From Tiliqua scincoides (lineage: Eukaryota > Chordata > Lepidosauria > Squamata > Scincidae), in contig NC_089830.1 in NCBI RefSeq assembly GCF_035046505.1, positions 24,344,284-24,408,283 of the forward strand: DNA of 64,000 bases. The letters are read 5' to 3'. This document shows, piece after piece, positions 22,092 to 32,500 of this stretch (its first letter is position 1; every line of letters starts with the position of its first letter). Both the position numbers and the translations under genes were made by a program. Below the pieces are notes generated by a model that made no database searches, was not told the DNA's origin, and worked only from the letters and a program-made list of their open reading frames with translations.

Positions 22092-25000
22092 CTAATACCC
22101 ATTGCAGCAGTAAAAAAATTTAGCGACACTGTATGTAAACATCGGATTGGAATCAGATAATAATACATAGATATATTGTTGCTCTGTGCATCCGAAAAGT
22201 CGCCTAATCAAAGGGGAAATAAGTTCTTCACGTATCTTCTTGTAATAAACACACTGCAACAGAACATGTTCAGTTGTTTCTATCTGTTCCATTCCACATG
22301 GGCAAAGACGCTCTGCCCAGGGGATCCTTTTATACCTTCCCTCCTGCACAGTTGAGGGTAGTGCATTAAGCCGGGCCAAAGTAAACGCCCTTCTATGTCT
22401 AGGCTGTTCCAGCTGGACAAAATTAGGTGCTATTGCAACCTTATATAATCTATCTTCGCTAAGAAAAAATTCTGGGGCACTACTTAAGTCATATTGTCTC
22501 TCATTATCCTCAATGCGCTGCTTAATAATTTTCCTTGCCTGTTCCATTCCCATGATTAACAAAATCGATCTAGAGAGCCCCAACAAAGCAATTTTTTGCT
22601 CAATTAACTGGGCCCATTTCGACTTAAAAGTATCTTGCAAAATCAATGGTACAAGACCAGTGGGAAGATAAAGCATTCTTAGCCAGTACATGAGAGTTAC
22701 AATCCATATCCTGGCCTCAATTTTAATTTGGCCGGTTTCTAATCTTAGTTTTACGTTGGCAACATCTCTGGGAACTCCCAATATTGCTCTCAGGAACTTT
22801 GATTGAACATGTTCTAGAGTTATAGTATTAGGAAAGGGGCCCAATTGAGAGCCATATGTTAATTGAGCTACTGCTTTAGCATGAAACAATTTTATGGCTG
22901 AAGGGATATAATGCCCCCCCCCTTTGTTCTCATAAATTGTAATATTGCAGCAGAACTTCTCTGGGCATTTAAAGCAACATAATCACCATGCGTTTTCCTA
23001 GAGCCATTAGATTGAAAGACAACCCCTAAATATTTAAATTGATGGATCTGATCAATTCTATGCTGATTAATCAACCATGTTCGCATTATTGGCCTTTTAG
23101 CAAATGACATGATTTTGGTTTTTTGGAAATTGTCAGATCTTCTTGCTCACAGTATAGAAACAACCTTTGCAATGCTCTTCTAAGCCCAATTGGAGTCCTA
23201 GAGATGATCGCTGCGTCATCAGCATACAATAATGTTGTTATGTGTCTTCCTGCAATTTTTGGAGGATGAAAGTTAATATCTTTTAACTGGTCCACCATAG
23301 AGTTAATAAAAAAATTAAACAAAAGTGGAGCCAGAAGACAGCCTTGTTTGACTCCTTTATGAGTTGGGATGGCTTTCGTAAGATGGCCACGAACACTGCA
23401 TCTTACCTTAAGTGAGATATTTCTATAGAGAGCCTGAATAAGATAAAGGAGCCGTCTATCAATACTAGAAGCCTCTAGTTTCCTCCATAATTTGACCCTT
23501 GATATTGAGTCAAAGGCTGATTTAAGATCTATAAAAGCTACATGTAGAGAAGTTGCTTTATCAGAGGCATATTTTTCAACAAGGAATTGTAATATTAGAC
23601 AATGGTCAATGGTAGAACGTCCCTCTCTAAAGCCTGCCTGCTCTTCTGCAAGTATCTTATCCTCCTCCAGCCAATCTTTAAATTTCTCATACAAATGCCT
23701 GGTATATAGTTTAGAGATAATATTAAGTAAACTAATGGGCCGGTAGTTTGCAGGGTCATCTCTATTTCCCTTCTTAAATATGGGGACTATGATAGCAAAT
23801 CCCCAGTTTTCTGGAATTCTACCGGTTGTATCAATATGCGTAAATAACGATGCTAAGACCGGAGCCCAGAATTCTAAATTATTTTTGACCGCCTCTGGCG
23901 GTATCAAGTCTTCTCCAGGAGCTTTTCCCGTCTTCATCTGGGCTATTAGACTATGAATTTCGGAAGTTGACACCGGTGGCCATGGTGGAACATCTTCAAG
24001 TGTGCTATTCCATCTCAACTGGGCCACATCTGCGTCTTTATATAAGTCTTGAAAATATTCCTCCCATATTCCTAGATGGATATAGCAATCTGGGAGTGTT
24101 GGCCCAGAAGTTGGAGAGATTTTTATCATTCGCCAGAAGAGTATCAAGTCTTTAGATTTTGCTGCTTGAATCAGTTTTCCCCAATTTTCTTTCTGGGCCT
24201 CCTTTTTCTTTTGCAGTAGTAACTTTTTATAGGTTTTTTTCTCTCTCAAAAGGGATTGAGCCACTGTCAAATCTGAAGTTAATTTATAGGCTTGGTAGAT
24301 GCTCTGTAAGACTTTTTTTGCAAATACACATTCCTTGTCAAACCATGGCTTCGAATTGGGGTAGTGACATTGATGGGTCGCTTTTACCTTATCAGTAACA
24401 AACTGTTTCAGCTCACAAATCAGCTCCTCATAGATTTCCACCGGATTACTCGAATGCATTATAGACATCCTAATGCTTTGCATGATATCAGATGCAAGTA
24501 AAGTTTGTAAATTCGAATCCATCTTTGGAGTCCACTTGGCCCGACAGTATGTTCCTTCCTCAGGGAATATCATAAATGGATATTGGTTAACAGTTCTTAA
24601 ATAAGGAAAAGGGGCTTTCATACTCAGTGAAACAGGAAGATGGTCGCTTTGAAATTTTGATGCTACTTCCAAGTTCTCCAATAATGGGATTAAATTTGGC
24701 GAGATGATTATATAATCTATTAGGCTCATTCTGGCTCCAGCCAAGTAAGTAAATTCAGCTGGGTAATCATTCCCATATGCACCATTTAAAATGTGCAGAT
24801 TAAGCCTGGTGGTCATTTGATATAACAGGAACCCAGCATAGTTTGCTTTCTTATCTTTAGATTGCCGATTAAATGGGAGTCCGTTTGAACCTAATGTGGG
24901 ACGGTATGCTTTATATTGAGAGTATAGGGCTTGATCGTTAGGGCCTATACAAGCGTTAAAATTCCCTCCCAAAATCGCATAAGTATTGGAGTAATTATGA

Positions 25001-25380
25001 AGTAACTGTGCTACATAGGCTTCAAACTCTGTCCATATTTCCAGAGTCAGTGATTTCTTCTTTTGTTGGGGTAAATACACATTTATTATCAACAAGTCCC
25101 AATGATCAGAATGGACAAGAGTGGCCATTGCATGTTGTTTAAAAGGTGGAAGCATCCTTGTGTTTGCACACAATGATGTGGCAATCAACATACCTAAGCC
25201 TCCCTTACATCTTCCGCGACCTGCCCCAGAAGTTGCACTTATAGAGTATGAATGAAAACCATTAATTGCCACCTTTTCCTGAATCCAAGTTTCTTGCATC
25301 AGTACAATATCCTTAGAAGAGAGATATTGTCTTGATTCAGGGTCCTGGAAGAGTCTGGTCCATCCATTTATATTCCCCAA
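22092..25380 (-). pseudogene. LINE copy B ORF2: AP endonuclease and reverse transcriptase
   Basis: The main open frame (25380 to 23086, 764 residues) begins in the endonuclease (GNINGWTRLF, MQETW, SDHLPVSLS), then a linker, then RT with [51 protein letters not shown] and the catalytic YADD at 23215-23226 (about residue 719). The C-terminal part with a zinc-knuckle pattern C-x-C-x8-H-x4-C (LCPCG ... HVLLQC, near 22270-22310) continues in other frames at 23110-22892 and 22889-22092, so at least two frameshifts separate it. One of them lies at a C-run near 22915. The likely true start is upstream of 25380 (ALILGNINGW), but that frame has a stop just before it. Confidence 0.88.
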
Positions 25381-25537
25381 AATGAGGGCAATTTTATTTG
25401 TGTGCTGGTCAGATACCCGTCATTGTGCCTCTGAGGAGACACTTATTATCTCCTGGGCATTCCCTTCATTTTCATCCTCCTTCCTGGTCAGATCTAAATT
25501 CAAACCATCCTGAAAAGCAGGGGGATCTGCTAGATAT

Positions 25538-27132
25538 TTACTCTCTAGTGCATCCGCGTGTGGGGGGGGGGAAATCATCACAGAGTTTAGATGGTATTCT
25601 GATGTATTTAGATGGTATTACATCAGCTTGAGAGATTGAGGAATTTAGATGTACTAATACTGACCCATCTTCATGATCTGGAGTAGCCTGTATTCTTGTT
25701 GAGTTATGTAATCCTTCATTTAATCCCTCAATAAAAGTCTGTGAGCCCTGGAACTCCTTCAGCCCCCATTGCAGCTCTATAAGGGAAATTTCTCTCATCT
25801 CAGTGAGATTATCAGGCTGTTCCAGAGCAGAGAGTAACCTGACTGGAGTTAACGTCTTTAGTTCTGCTTGTGGATCTAAAGTTAATTCCAAATCGAAACA
25901 AGAATTCGTTTTTGCTATCAGCTTTTCCTTAGGCAATGAGCAACTCAAAAGGGTTGAGCCTTCTTGGACAGAGAAATCAAGATCTAAAATCCTCTTATCT
26001 TGGAAGGGAACCAGGATTTCCTCATGCACTCTTTTCCTTTTCGGCATTAATAGATGATTCAATTTGTCTCTGAGTTTGGAGAGGTCTGAAAATTCATCCT
26101 GTTTCTCAGGAAGAATTCTATCTAATTTACAAGGGCTGTTCACTCGCCATTTATCTTCCTTATCAGGACCAAACTCCCTCGCAACTGTGCCTGCGGTTGA
26201 TGTTGGAATGTAGGCATATTTTACTTTTTTAGTTCTGGCAAGGACTTTAACCCCATGCTCTTTGAATACTCTTTGTGGAAATATACCATATCTTCTTAGA
26301 TGTTGGGATAAATGCAAAGGAATATCTGCTGATCTAAAATCTAAAAGCAGTCTTTTATGATAATTTTGCGAGGGCAAAAAATAAAAATGGATTAACTCTG
26401 CTGGAGCAATATCTCTATTCATTAGTTCTATCAGGGAGGAAAGAATTCTTTTCTTGGTTGTTCAAAGCTGGATGTCTTTTTTGGGAAAACAAATTAAAAC
26501 TTGCTTTGTTTGCAGTACTCTTTGGACTCTTTCTTGATTACAAGCTGGAGGATGTAGGGCAATGGCGTCCTCTCCTCTCCTCTTCGATAAACACGTGTTT
26601 GGCTTAAGGCTTCTAATTGCCTTTCCATTTCACTAATTTTCCTCAATAACACTAACAGAGTCTCTGCAGATAAGAAACACATTTCGCTCAAACATACTAT
26701 GGAGCAATTTAGATGTGGGGGAGGAGCATTTATTGCCTTTCGGCTATTTGCGTCCCATCCTGGAGATTTATTCTTTCTACCATTCTCTGCTTTCAAAATG
26801 CTTGCTGATTTGAGATAAGTTGATTTATTTATGTTAGCATTTAGCAGACAGGACTCAGCTTCTTGACACGTAGAGCTGTTGTTAGATACTACTATCGGAG
26901 TACTCACAGTGTTAGTAACCCTCTTGGAAGGAAAAAAACTTTCAATTCTGAGCTGCTTCTTTTTTCTCTCCTTTTCATCCTCCTCCTCCTCACCGGGACT
27001 GATATTGTTTCATCTTTTCTTCAAGTTCTTCCCCCCAATAGTGCGTATGGAGTCATTTTTTATCTTGTTTATGGCTTCATTTATCTTAACAGAAGCAGGA
27101 GCTAAATCTAAACACTGTTGCTCCGCCGCCAT
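25538..27132 (-). pseudogene. LINE copy B ORF1: PIP box, coiled-coil segment, RRM-like domain
   Basis: From the first ATG (27132, MAAEQQCLDLAP) the frame runs 40 residues to a TGA and then continues in the same frame (E-rich, KKK, then QLRIESFFPSKR) to a stop at 26494. A leucine-rich segment (LLRKISEMERQLEALSQ, about 26590-26660) could form a coiled coil. A second frame (26422-25538) holds LIHFYFLPSQNYHKRLLLDF and RYGIFPQRVF, which resembles the RRM of L1-type ORF1 proteins. The protein would be an RNA-binding retrotransposon chaperone by analogy with L1 ORF1p. Two lesions are visible (the stop and one frameshift near 26450). Confidence 0.7.
26932..26955 (-). other. PIP-box motif QLRIESFF in LINE copy B ORF1
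   Basis: The minus-strand codons read Q-L-R-I-E-S-F-F, a perfect Q-x-x-I-x-x-F-F PIP box, followed by P-S-K-R. It differs by one residue from the known PIP box of the repair nuclease XPG (QLRIDSFF). It is preceded by an acidic stretch and a lysine run. Confidence 0.65.
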
Positions 27133-27136
27133 CTTG
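27125..27136 (-). promoter_or_regulatory. YY1-like site at the 5' end of LINE copy B
   Basis: caagatggcggc, 15 bases in from the 5' boundary of the LINE, overlapping the first ATG. The core CAAGATGGC matches the YY1 site that fixes transcription start in mammalian L1. Confidence 0.55.
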
Positions 27137-27501
27137 CCTCCCTTTCTTCTACCCGCTGAGGTAAAAGCAGACCTGATGCTTGTGAGCGTTGGGCAGGCTC
27201 TGGGCGCTCATGGAGAGTCCTGCCCGACTGCCCCTGACACTGCAATGGTGCCTTCACTGAGGGGTCTGCCTCTGTTCCTCAAACCTGCCGCCACCTCAGA
27301 GAGGCACGGACCAGGCACCGTCAGCCCCAACTGCTGAGGTAAAAAATGGCACCCGCTGAGGTAAAAGCAGACCTGATGCTTGTGAGCTTTGGGCAGGCTC
27401 TGGGCGCTTAGGGAGAGTCCTGCTTGATCGTCCCCGAACATTGCAATAGTGCCGGGTCGATCTAGGGGTCTGCCGCTGCTGTGTGCAGTGGAACTGAGGC
27501 C

Positions 27502-27786
27502 TATAAAAGGGGCTGCACAAGGAAAGAGCTGGAGGACCACCAGGGAGGCTTGGGAGAGAAGGAGCTGCAAGGAGCGAGCTGGGAGAGACCAAGGCAGAGA
27601 AAGAGCTGAGGAGAGAGCTGCAGGGAAGGAGCCCCTGGGGGAGCCTCAGAGAACCAGGGAACAAACATCCAGCCTTTACCTCAAGTCCTGCTGCCTCCTT
27701 CCTGCCTAGTGCCTGCCTAAGGTCCTCACTCATTTGGGGAATTTGGGTTGTTTTTATTTGGTTCAGGTTCCATTCCTCATAATAAA
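27502..27786 (+). promoter_or_regulatory. TATA box (27502-27509) and AATAAA (27781-27786) of the LTR-like block
   Basis: tataaaag in the context ggcctataaaaggggc, followed 275 bp later by aataaa. The spacing fits an R region inside an LTR. Confidence 0.55.
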
Positions 27787-27836
27787 AGCCTTAAAATTAC
27801 GTTGGTTTCAGTGGTCTCTTTCAATCCTGCATAACA

Positions 27837-28150
27837 ATCATCAACATCAACATCATCATTCTTTATTTACGGTCACAGACCCAACATGCCTTACTTACCT
27901 GTGGTGCAAGCAGTAGCAACTCTTTCAAACTCTAGCCATTGTTGGCTGTGTTACCTCCAGTTTTACCCAATCACCTTAGGCTTAGATGTGATTGCCCAAC
28001 ATATACGAATTGGTGCAAGCTATTTTCCCAACCATCTGGACTATCTCCAACCAAGCTGCATCGGTGAAAAGGAATCCTATTGTAAGAAGGGTTGGTTGGC
28101 AGAGATTGCAGCCTTAAATATGCAGGTCACTTCATTCCAGACTTTTGGTG
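27837..28150 (-). mobile_element. LINE copy D, 3' fragment of the two-ORF LINE family
   Basis: Begins with an (atc)n-like run and ttctttatttacggtcacag, matching the 3' terminus of copy B (aatctttattatggtcataa). 5'-truncated; the right limit is approximate. It abuts the end of the LTR-like block. Confidence 0.5.
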
Positions 28151-28239
28151 GGTAACAGTCATTTAAAATAAATGCATAAACAAGGGAAAGTGGGATAAAT
28201 AATATCCAAATAAATATAATATAGAAAATATATATGGCC

Positions 28240-28645
28240 CAGAGGTGTGGTCCAGTGGTCGTGCTATCATACTGCCCAAAGAGCCAAGAGGAGCAACTCA
28301 GGTCATGCCCTTGGAAAGGAGACGCAAAGCCAGAGTGCCGTAATCTGTTGTGAGAGGATGGAGTCGCTGACCGAGTCTCAACCTGAGTTGACATAGAGGG
28401 GGAGTGAGGAGAGGTCAGTTGGCAAGAATGGTCAGGACCCTGAGAACCTACCTGGGCTTGATTTAGGGTTGCCTGCAGAAGGTTGAAGGCACACAGCCAG
28501 AAGAGAAAAGCACACCATACACCTGGTGACTTCTGGTGACAATATTGGAAAAACCCCACTGAAAGATTCAGCTGCCTATGCAATCCACCTTAAATGCTGT
28601 GTAAAAACAGAGAAAGGCAGTATATAAAATTTAAATAAATATTAC
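28240..28645 (+). mobile_element. SINE of about 400 bp
   Basis: The head ggtgtggtccagtggtcgtg resembles a tRNA-type A box. The tail has gagaaaggcagtatataaa and (aaat)n, the same style of 3' end as the other SINEs here. The body is diverged. Confidence 0.6.
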
Positions 28646-28655
28646 ATGAAAAATT

Positions 28656-28985
28656 GTTGTTGGCAACCTTCAGTCTCAGAAGACTCTGGTATTGTGCTCT
28701 GAATGGTGGTTCTGGAGAAGCTTCTAGTGTGACTGAAAAGGCTGATTCGGCAGTGACAATTCCTTCCACACTGGGAGCAAGTGTAGTCTGTCCCTGGTCT
28801 GTCCCCCTGGCTATGGTCTTCCTTCTTTGCCTCAGTTTGTTGGCCAAGTGTCTCTTCAAACTGGGAGAGGCCATGCTGCACAGTCCAAGCGGGACGCTCA
28901 GAGGCCAAGGTTGAGGTCCAATCCTAAGGCCTGCAGATCCCTCTTGCAGATATCCTTGTATCGCAGCATGTGGTACATGGAAAAT
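28656..28985 (-). mobile_element. RTE-type LINE 3' fragment
   Basis: On the - strand: RYKDICKRDLQALG (about 28925-28970), then WTVQHGLSQFEETLG, then a C2H2-like YTCSQCGRNCHCRISLFSH (about 28720-28780), the C terminus typical of RTE ORFs, then the 3' terminal sequence shared with 14885-14920 and the 5S SINE. 5'-truncated and old. Confidence 0.75.
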
Positions 28986-29353
28986 ACATATGGAACATAT
29001 GTATACATAGTGGGAATAAAAGGATTTTCAGCAAGTGTGGCTTATCCTGTCACATGTACAGTATGCCCCCCCCCCCGGTCCAGTGCACACTTACCCAGGA
29101 GGAAAGTTGGGTAACAAATCCTGGCCTTTCTAGCAAGTCTTTGCAAGTGATATTACATTGGAAATTCCTGCCATGGCTTTCAAAAGTCACCTAGAGATTG
29201 TTGCAGATTCCTGGCAACTCCAGCACCTTCCTAGAGGTTTAGCAACTCTGCAGGCACCTCCCTGAGATAGAAGAATAAAAGAGCCTGCTTGTGCTCCATC
29301 TCTCGTGAAGCTGTCTGATCAGGGACAGTGTATGCTGCTGAAAAAGAGAAGCA
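28986..29353 (+). promoter_or_regulatory. 5' flank of the HSD17B3-like gene
   Basis: No repeat recognised. A weak TATA-like aataaaag lies at 29274-29281, about 75 bp before the start codon. No CpG-rich stretch is visible. The transcription start is unknown. Confidence 0.3.
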
Positions 29354-29525
29354 ATGACTTCCAACAGCACTTTCTGTCTCAACCTGGCACTGTCTATCCT
29401 CGGAATTATAACTGTTCTCCGTCTCCTTTGGCAAGCTGCTTGTGGCTTGGGATATCGGTTGAGGATTTATGTGCTGTCAAAAGAGTGGAAAGGGGTAGAC
29501 CTGGCCAGCTATGGACCTTGGGCAG
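29354..29525 (+). CDS. HSD17B3-like exon 1: membrane anchor
   Basis: Start ATG in gcaatgac; 57 residues plus one base (phase 1). Hydrophobic segment, then YRLRIYVLS and WKGVDLA ... YGPWA. Donor gtgagt. Paralogous to the - strand exon at 13767-13938. Confidence 0.9.
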
Positions 29526-32500
29526 GTGAGTGCCTCTTTTGTGCCATCTTCTCATGGGGAATGGAACAGAGGCTGAATCCTGTGCAGGTTCCCCGCAGCT
29601 CATTGATTAATAAGTTAGATTCATCTCTGAAGAACTTTAGATTGACTTAAAAAATGCATTTATTCAGTCATTTCTGCCCAATGTTGCATGTATGCAAGTG
29701 ATCAAATGTGCATACCTGTGAGCTGGGCAGAAATGGGTTAATTGAGCAAGACATTTAAAAGAAATGACTTCTTATGAATACATGTTGCTATAAACCATGG
29801 CAGAGGGGAAGCCAAAAGCAGATCACCACTCTTGAGATGATGCCTGCTGAGACTCAGGAATGCATCCTCTCAAAACAAGGAGAGCCTGCCTTTTATCTTC
29901 CAAATGATGGTCTTGTTTGGATGGATATTGGTGCAGATTTAATTAATGGACTAAAAACTCTGACCCTCAATTGGCTCAGGAAATTGGATCCTGCACTTAT
30001 TGGCACATGGTCTGAGTTTGCCTCGTTATCAAGTCTCTGTTCTCACTCATTCTTCCGTCTCCTCTGTCTGCGCATTCATCATGTTGTCCCAGCACTTATT
30101 CACTCAAACCCAACACTACTCCAACCCGATCCTGCAGCCTGGCTCCTTCACCAGATCTGTCTCCTGGGGTTTGTGTCCAGCTCTGACTGTATCCCCAGCA
30201 CTCTTTCTTTGCAGGGGTGGACGTGTGCACCTGGGGTTCCACGGGTTGTATGTGATGCAGTTGGCACCTCTTCCTGCACTGAAATGACCTTCATGCAGAA
30301 GCCATTGTCACAAAGGGGTCCTCAGATGATGAACTTAGGAAGTTCTTTGGATTTCTGACAAGGATTGAACTTCTTGAGTGAAACTCTTCCGGGTGACATT
30401 CCTCTTGTTCATAGCTTGTCCTTTCTGCCTCCTTTGTAGTGGTAACCGGAGCCACGGCGGGGATTGGAAAAGCCTACGCGCATGAGGTGAGTGGACTATG
30501 ATGTTTGAAAGGATCTTAGAAGGGTCCTCTTGGGCATGCTTAGGTTCATGTACGTTCAAGGTGTAAGCAAAGAGAAAGACACAAGTGATCCAGGAACCTT
30601 CCGACAGGAAAAGGAGCACAGCAGGCACTTTCACACTTGGTGATTGGCCTTTCCTAGCCCTTTGCAGCTAGTCCTTTGCAGCTAACCCTTTGATCTCCTG
30701 ACTCTCCTTCTTGGGCTTCCAGCTTGCCAAGAGAGGCCTCAACGTGGTTCTCATCAGCCGCTCCCTGGAAAAGCTGAAGCAGGTGGCTGCTGAAATTGGT
30801 AAGTAAGAAGCTGCACCTGGGAGGCGGAGGTGACTGGGCAAGCCGCTGGGTCCAGCTCTCAGAAATGGGACTCTTTCCAGAGCTCTGGGATCCTGAAAGA
30901 AAAGATTGCCAAAGTAATTACTGACACAGAAAGTTGGAGCCATGTTGAAGGTTGTGTTTTTATGATGACAGATTGATAAGTATGCTGTTCTTTTGCTATC
31001 TCGTTGTTTTTTGTTATAGGAAGAGTGTGCATTATAAGAGGGGAGAATGGTAATGGGAGATGGGGAGGGCAGACCAGCACTGGGAGGGGGCGTGGACAGC
31101 GGCATAGGCTGCTGTTTGATCTTATCCCCCTTCCCAGGCCTGATCCACCGACATATGGCTCTTTGGACTTGAGCTATACTGGTGCAGATCCAAGTACTTC
31201 CATCGCGGCAGCGGCTGCTTACTTCAGGGCAAGGGAACAGGTGTCTCCTAACATCATGGAGACCTCCAGCTGCCTCTCTTTCCATGCTGCATACAGTGGA
31301 GGCCGTACTGGTGCCGCTGCAGCTCGGCACAGAAAGTTAGTTAGGATTTGGCTGTTCTGCTTCAGAGACATAACCGGACAGGCTGTTCGGACCCCTGCAA
31401 GACTGGACACCTGCATGTGTCAGACAACTGCTCAGTGTTCCTAAGTCTGCCTGTTGGTCTAGTGACCTGTTCTGGCAAGGCAGTTCCAGCATCTCTTTGC
31501 CTTCACTTCCCAGAGGAACAGCACGGCCGAAGCACCAGAGTCATCCAGATGGATTTCACCGAGGGATCGGAAAGCTATGAGCCGATTCGAGATGCTCTGC
31601 AGGGCCTGGAGATTGGCATTCTGGGTATATGCACATTTTCCTATTTATACTTTTTATTATTAAATCTTGCAACATGCACACTATGGGAGCAATCCAAACA
31701 GCACAATAGGCCAGCACAAGTCCCAGCCCAGCAGGGTAGCACACGTTAGCGCCTTCTCGGGAGTCGGCTGGGCTGGTGCTGGGTTGCATGCCAGCCCACG
31801 GAGGCTGCATCCTGCCTCCTCACCAACATGGGGAGGGAGGGTTGCATCAGCCAAGCTTGGCCAATGCCCAGGCCTGGGGAGGGCAGGAGGAGGCAGGAGG
31901 GAGGGGTTCTGGGATGGTGGGAGGACGGGTGGAAGGCGTTCTTGGGGGCAGGTGGGCAGGGAGCAGCAGGCAGGGCTGGGACCCAGCTGTTATGATGGAT
32001 AACAACCCCATTCCCTGAGCAGTGTGGAAGAGCTTGAAGCTGCTCCGTTCTCCTGAGACTTGTGCCACCTCCTGAGGTGGCATTCTTGGTATATGCACCT
32101 TTTCCTATTTATACTTTTTATTAAGTTTTTTAGTAAAGCAACGTGCACACTATGCGCACAATCCTAACAGCACAATAGGTGCTGAGGTGACACAAGTCCA
32201 TGGAGACCCACTGGGGCCGTGGTGTCTTACCTGGGAGTAAGGGGAAGAGTTTCCCCTTGCCTCCTGCTGAGCCACTTCTGACCCCAATCTTGGCTGGACT
32301 TGCCTGGACTTGCAAGATAGGAGTGAGCTGTATGTCCAGCAAGCAGTGGAGAAATCACTGGAAGTCCCTCCCACAGAGGGTCAGAGAATATCAAAATGGG
32401 GAGAGGGTCAATTTTTTGAAGATAGCTCTAGGTTTTCCATTAGAACATGTTGTGGGTGCATCAGGCTGGTGGTCTCTAATATTAACCCAGGTTCCAGCCC

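Larger units (their letters stand above)
21832..27151 (-). mobile_element. LINE copy B, near full-length two-ORF element
   Basis: A 5.3-kb LINE in reverse orientation, with its 3' end at 21832 (a (gta)n tail next to aatctttattatggtca) and its 5' end at 27151. It is flanked by cccactgaggta (21820-21831) and cccgctgaggta (27152-27163), a 12-bp target duplication with one difference. The 5' end starts near aaagggaggcaagatggcgg, a YY1-like site as in other LINE 5' UTRs. ORF1 and ORF2 follow. Each ORF has a few lesions, so it is recently dead rather than active. It landed inside a 200-bp tandem repeat array. Confidence 0.9.
21190..27836 (+). mobile_element. LTR-like promoter block with 200-bp repeats, split by LINE copy B
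   Basis: About 200-bp tandem units start near 21198, 21400, 21600 and 21800; the fourth is interrupted at 21831 and resumes at 27152, followed by one diverged partial unit. Downstream come a TATA box (27502-27509), a purine-rich leader and a polyadenylation signal (27781-27786), ending gcataaca at 27836. Enhancer-like repeats, TATA and AATAAA in this order are what a U3-R-U5 LTR shows. The start (tgttgc at 21190) is a guess, and no flanking duplication could be confirmed because another LINE abuts the right end. It is treated as a probable solo LTR fossil. Confidence 0.5.

Noticed and set aside
29774-30358. 194-residue frame in intron 1 of the HSD-like gene
   Set aside because: No motif, and it is incompatible with the well-supported exon chain.
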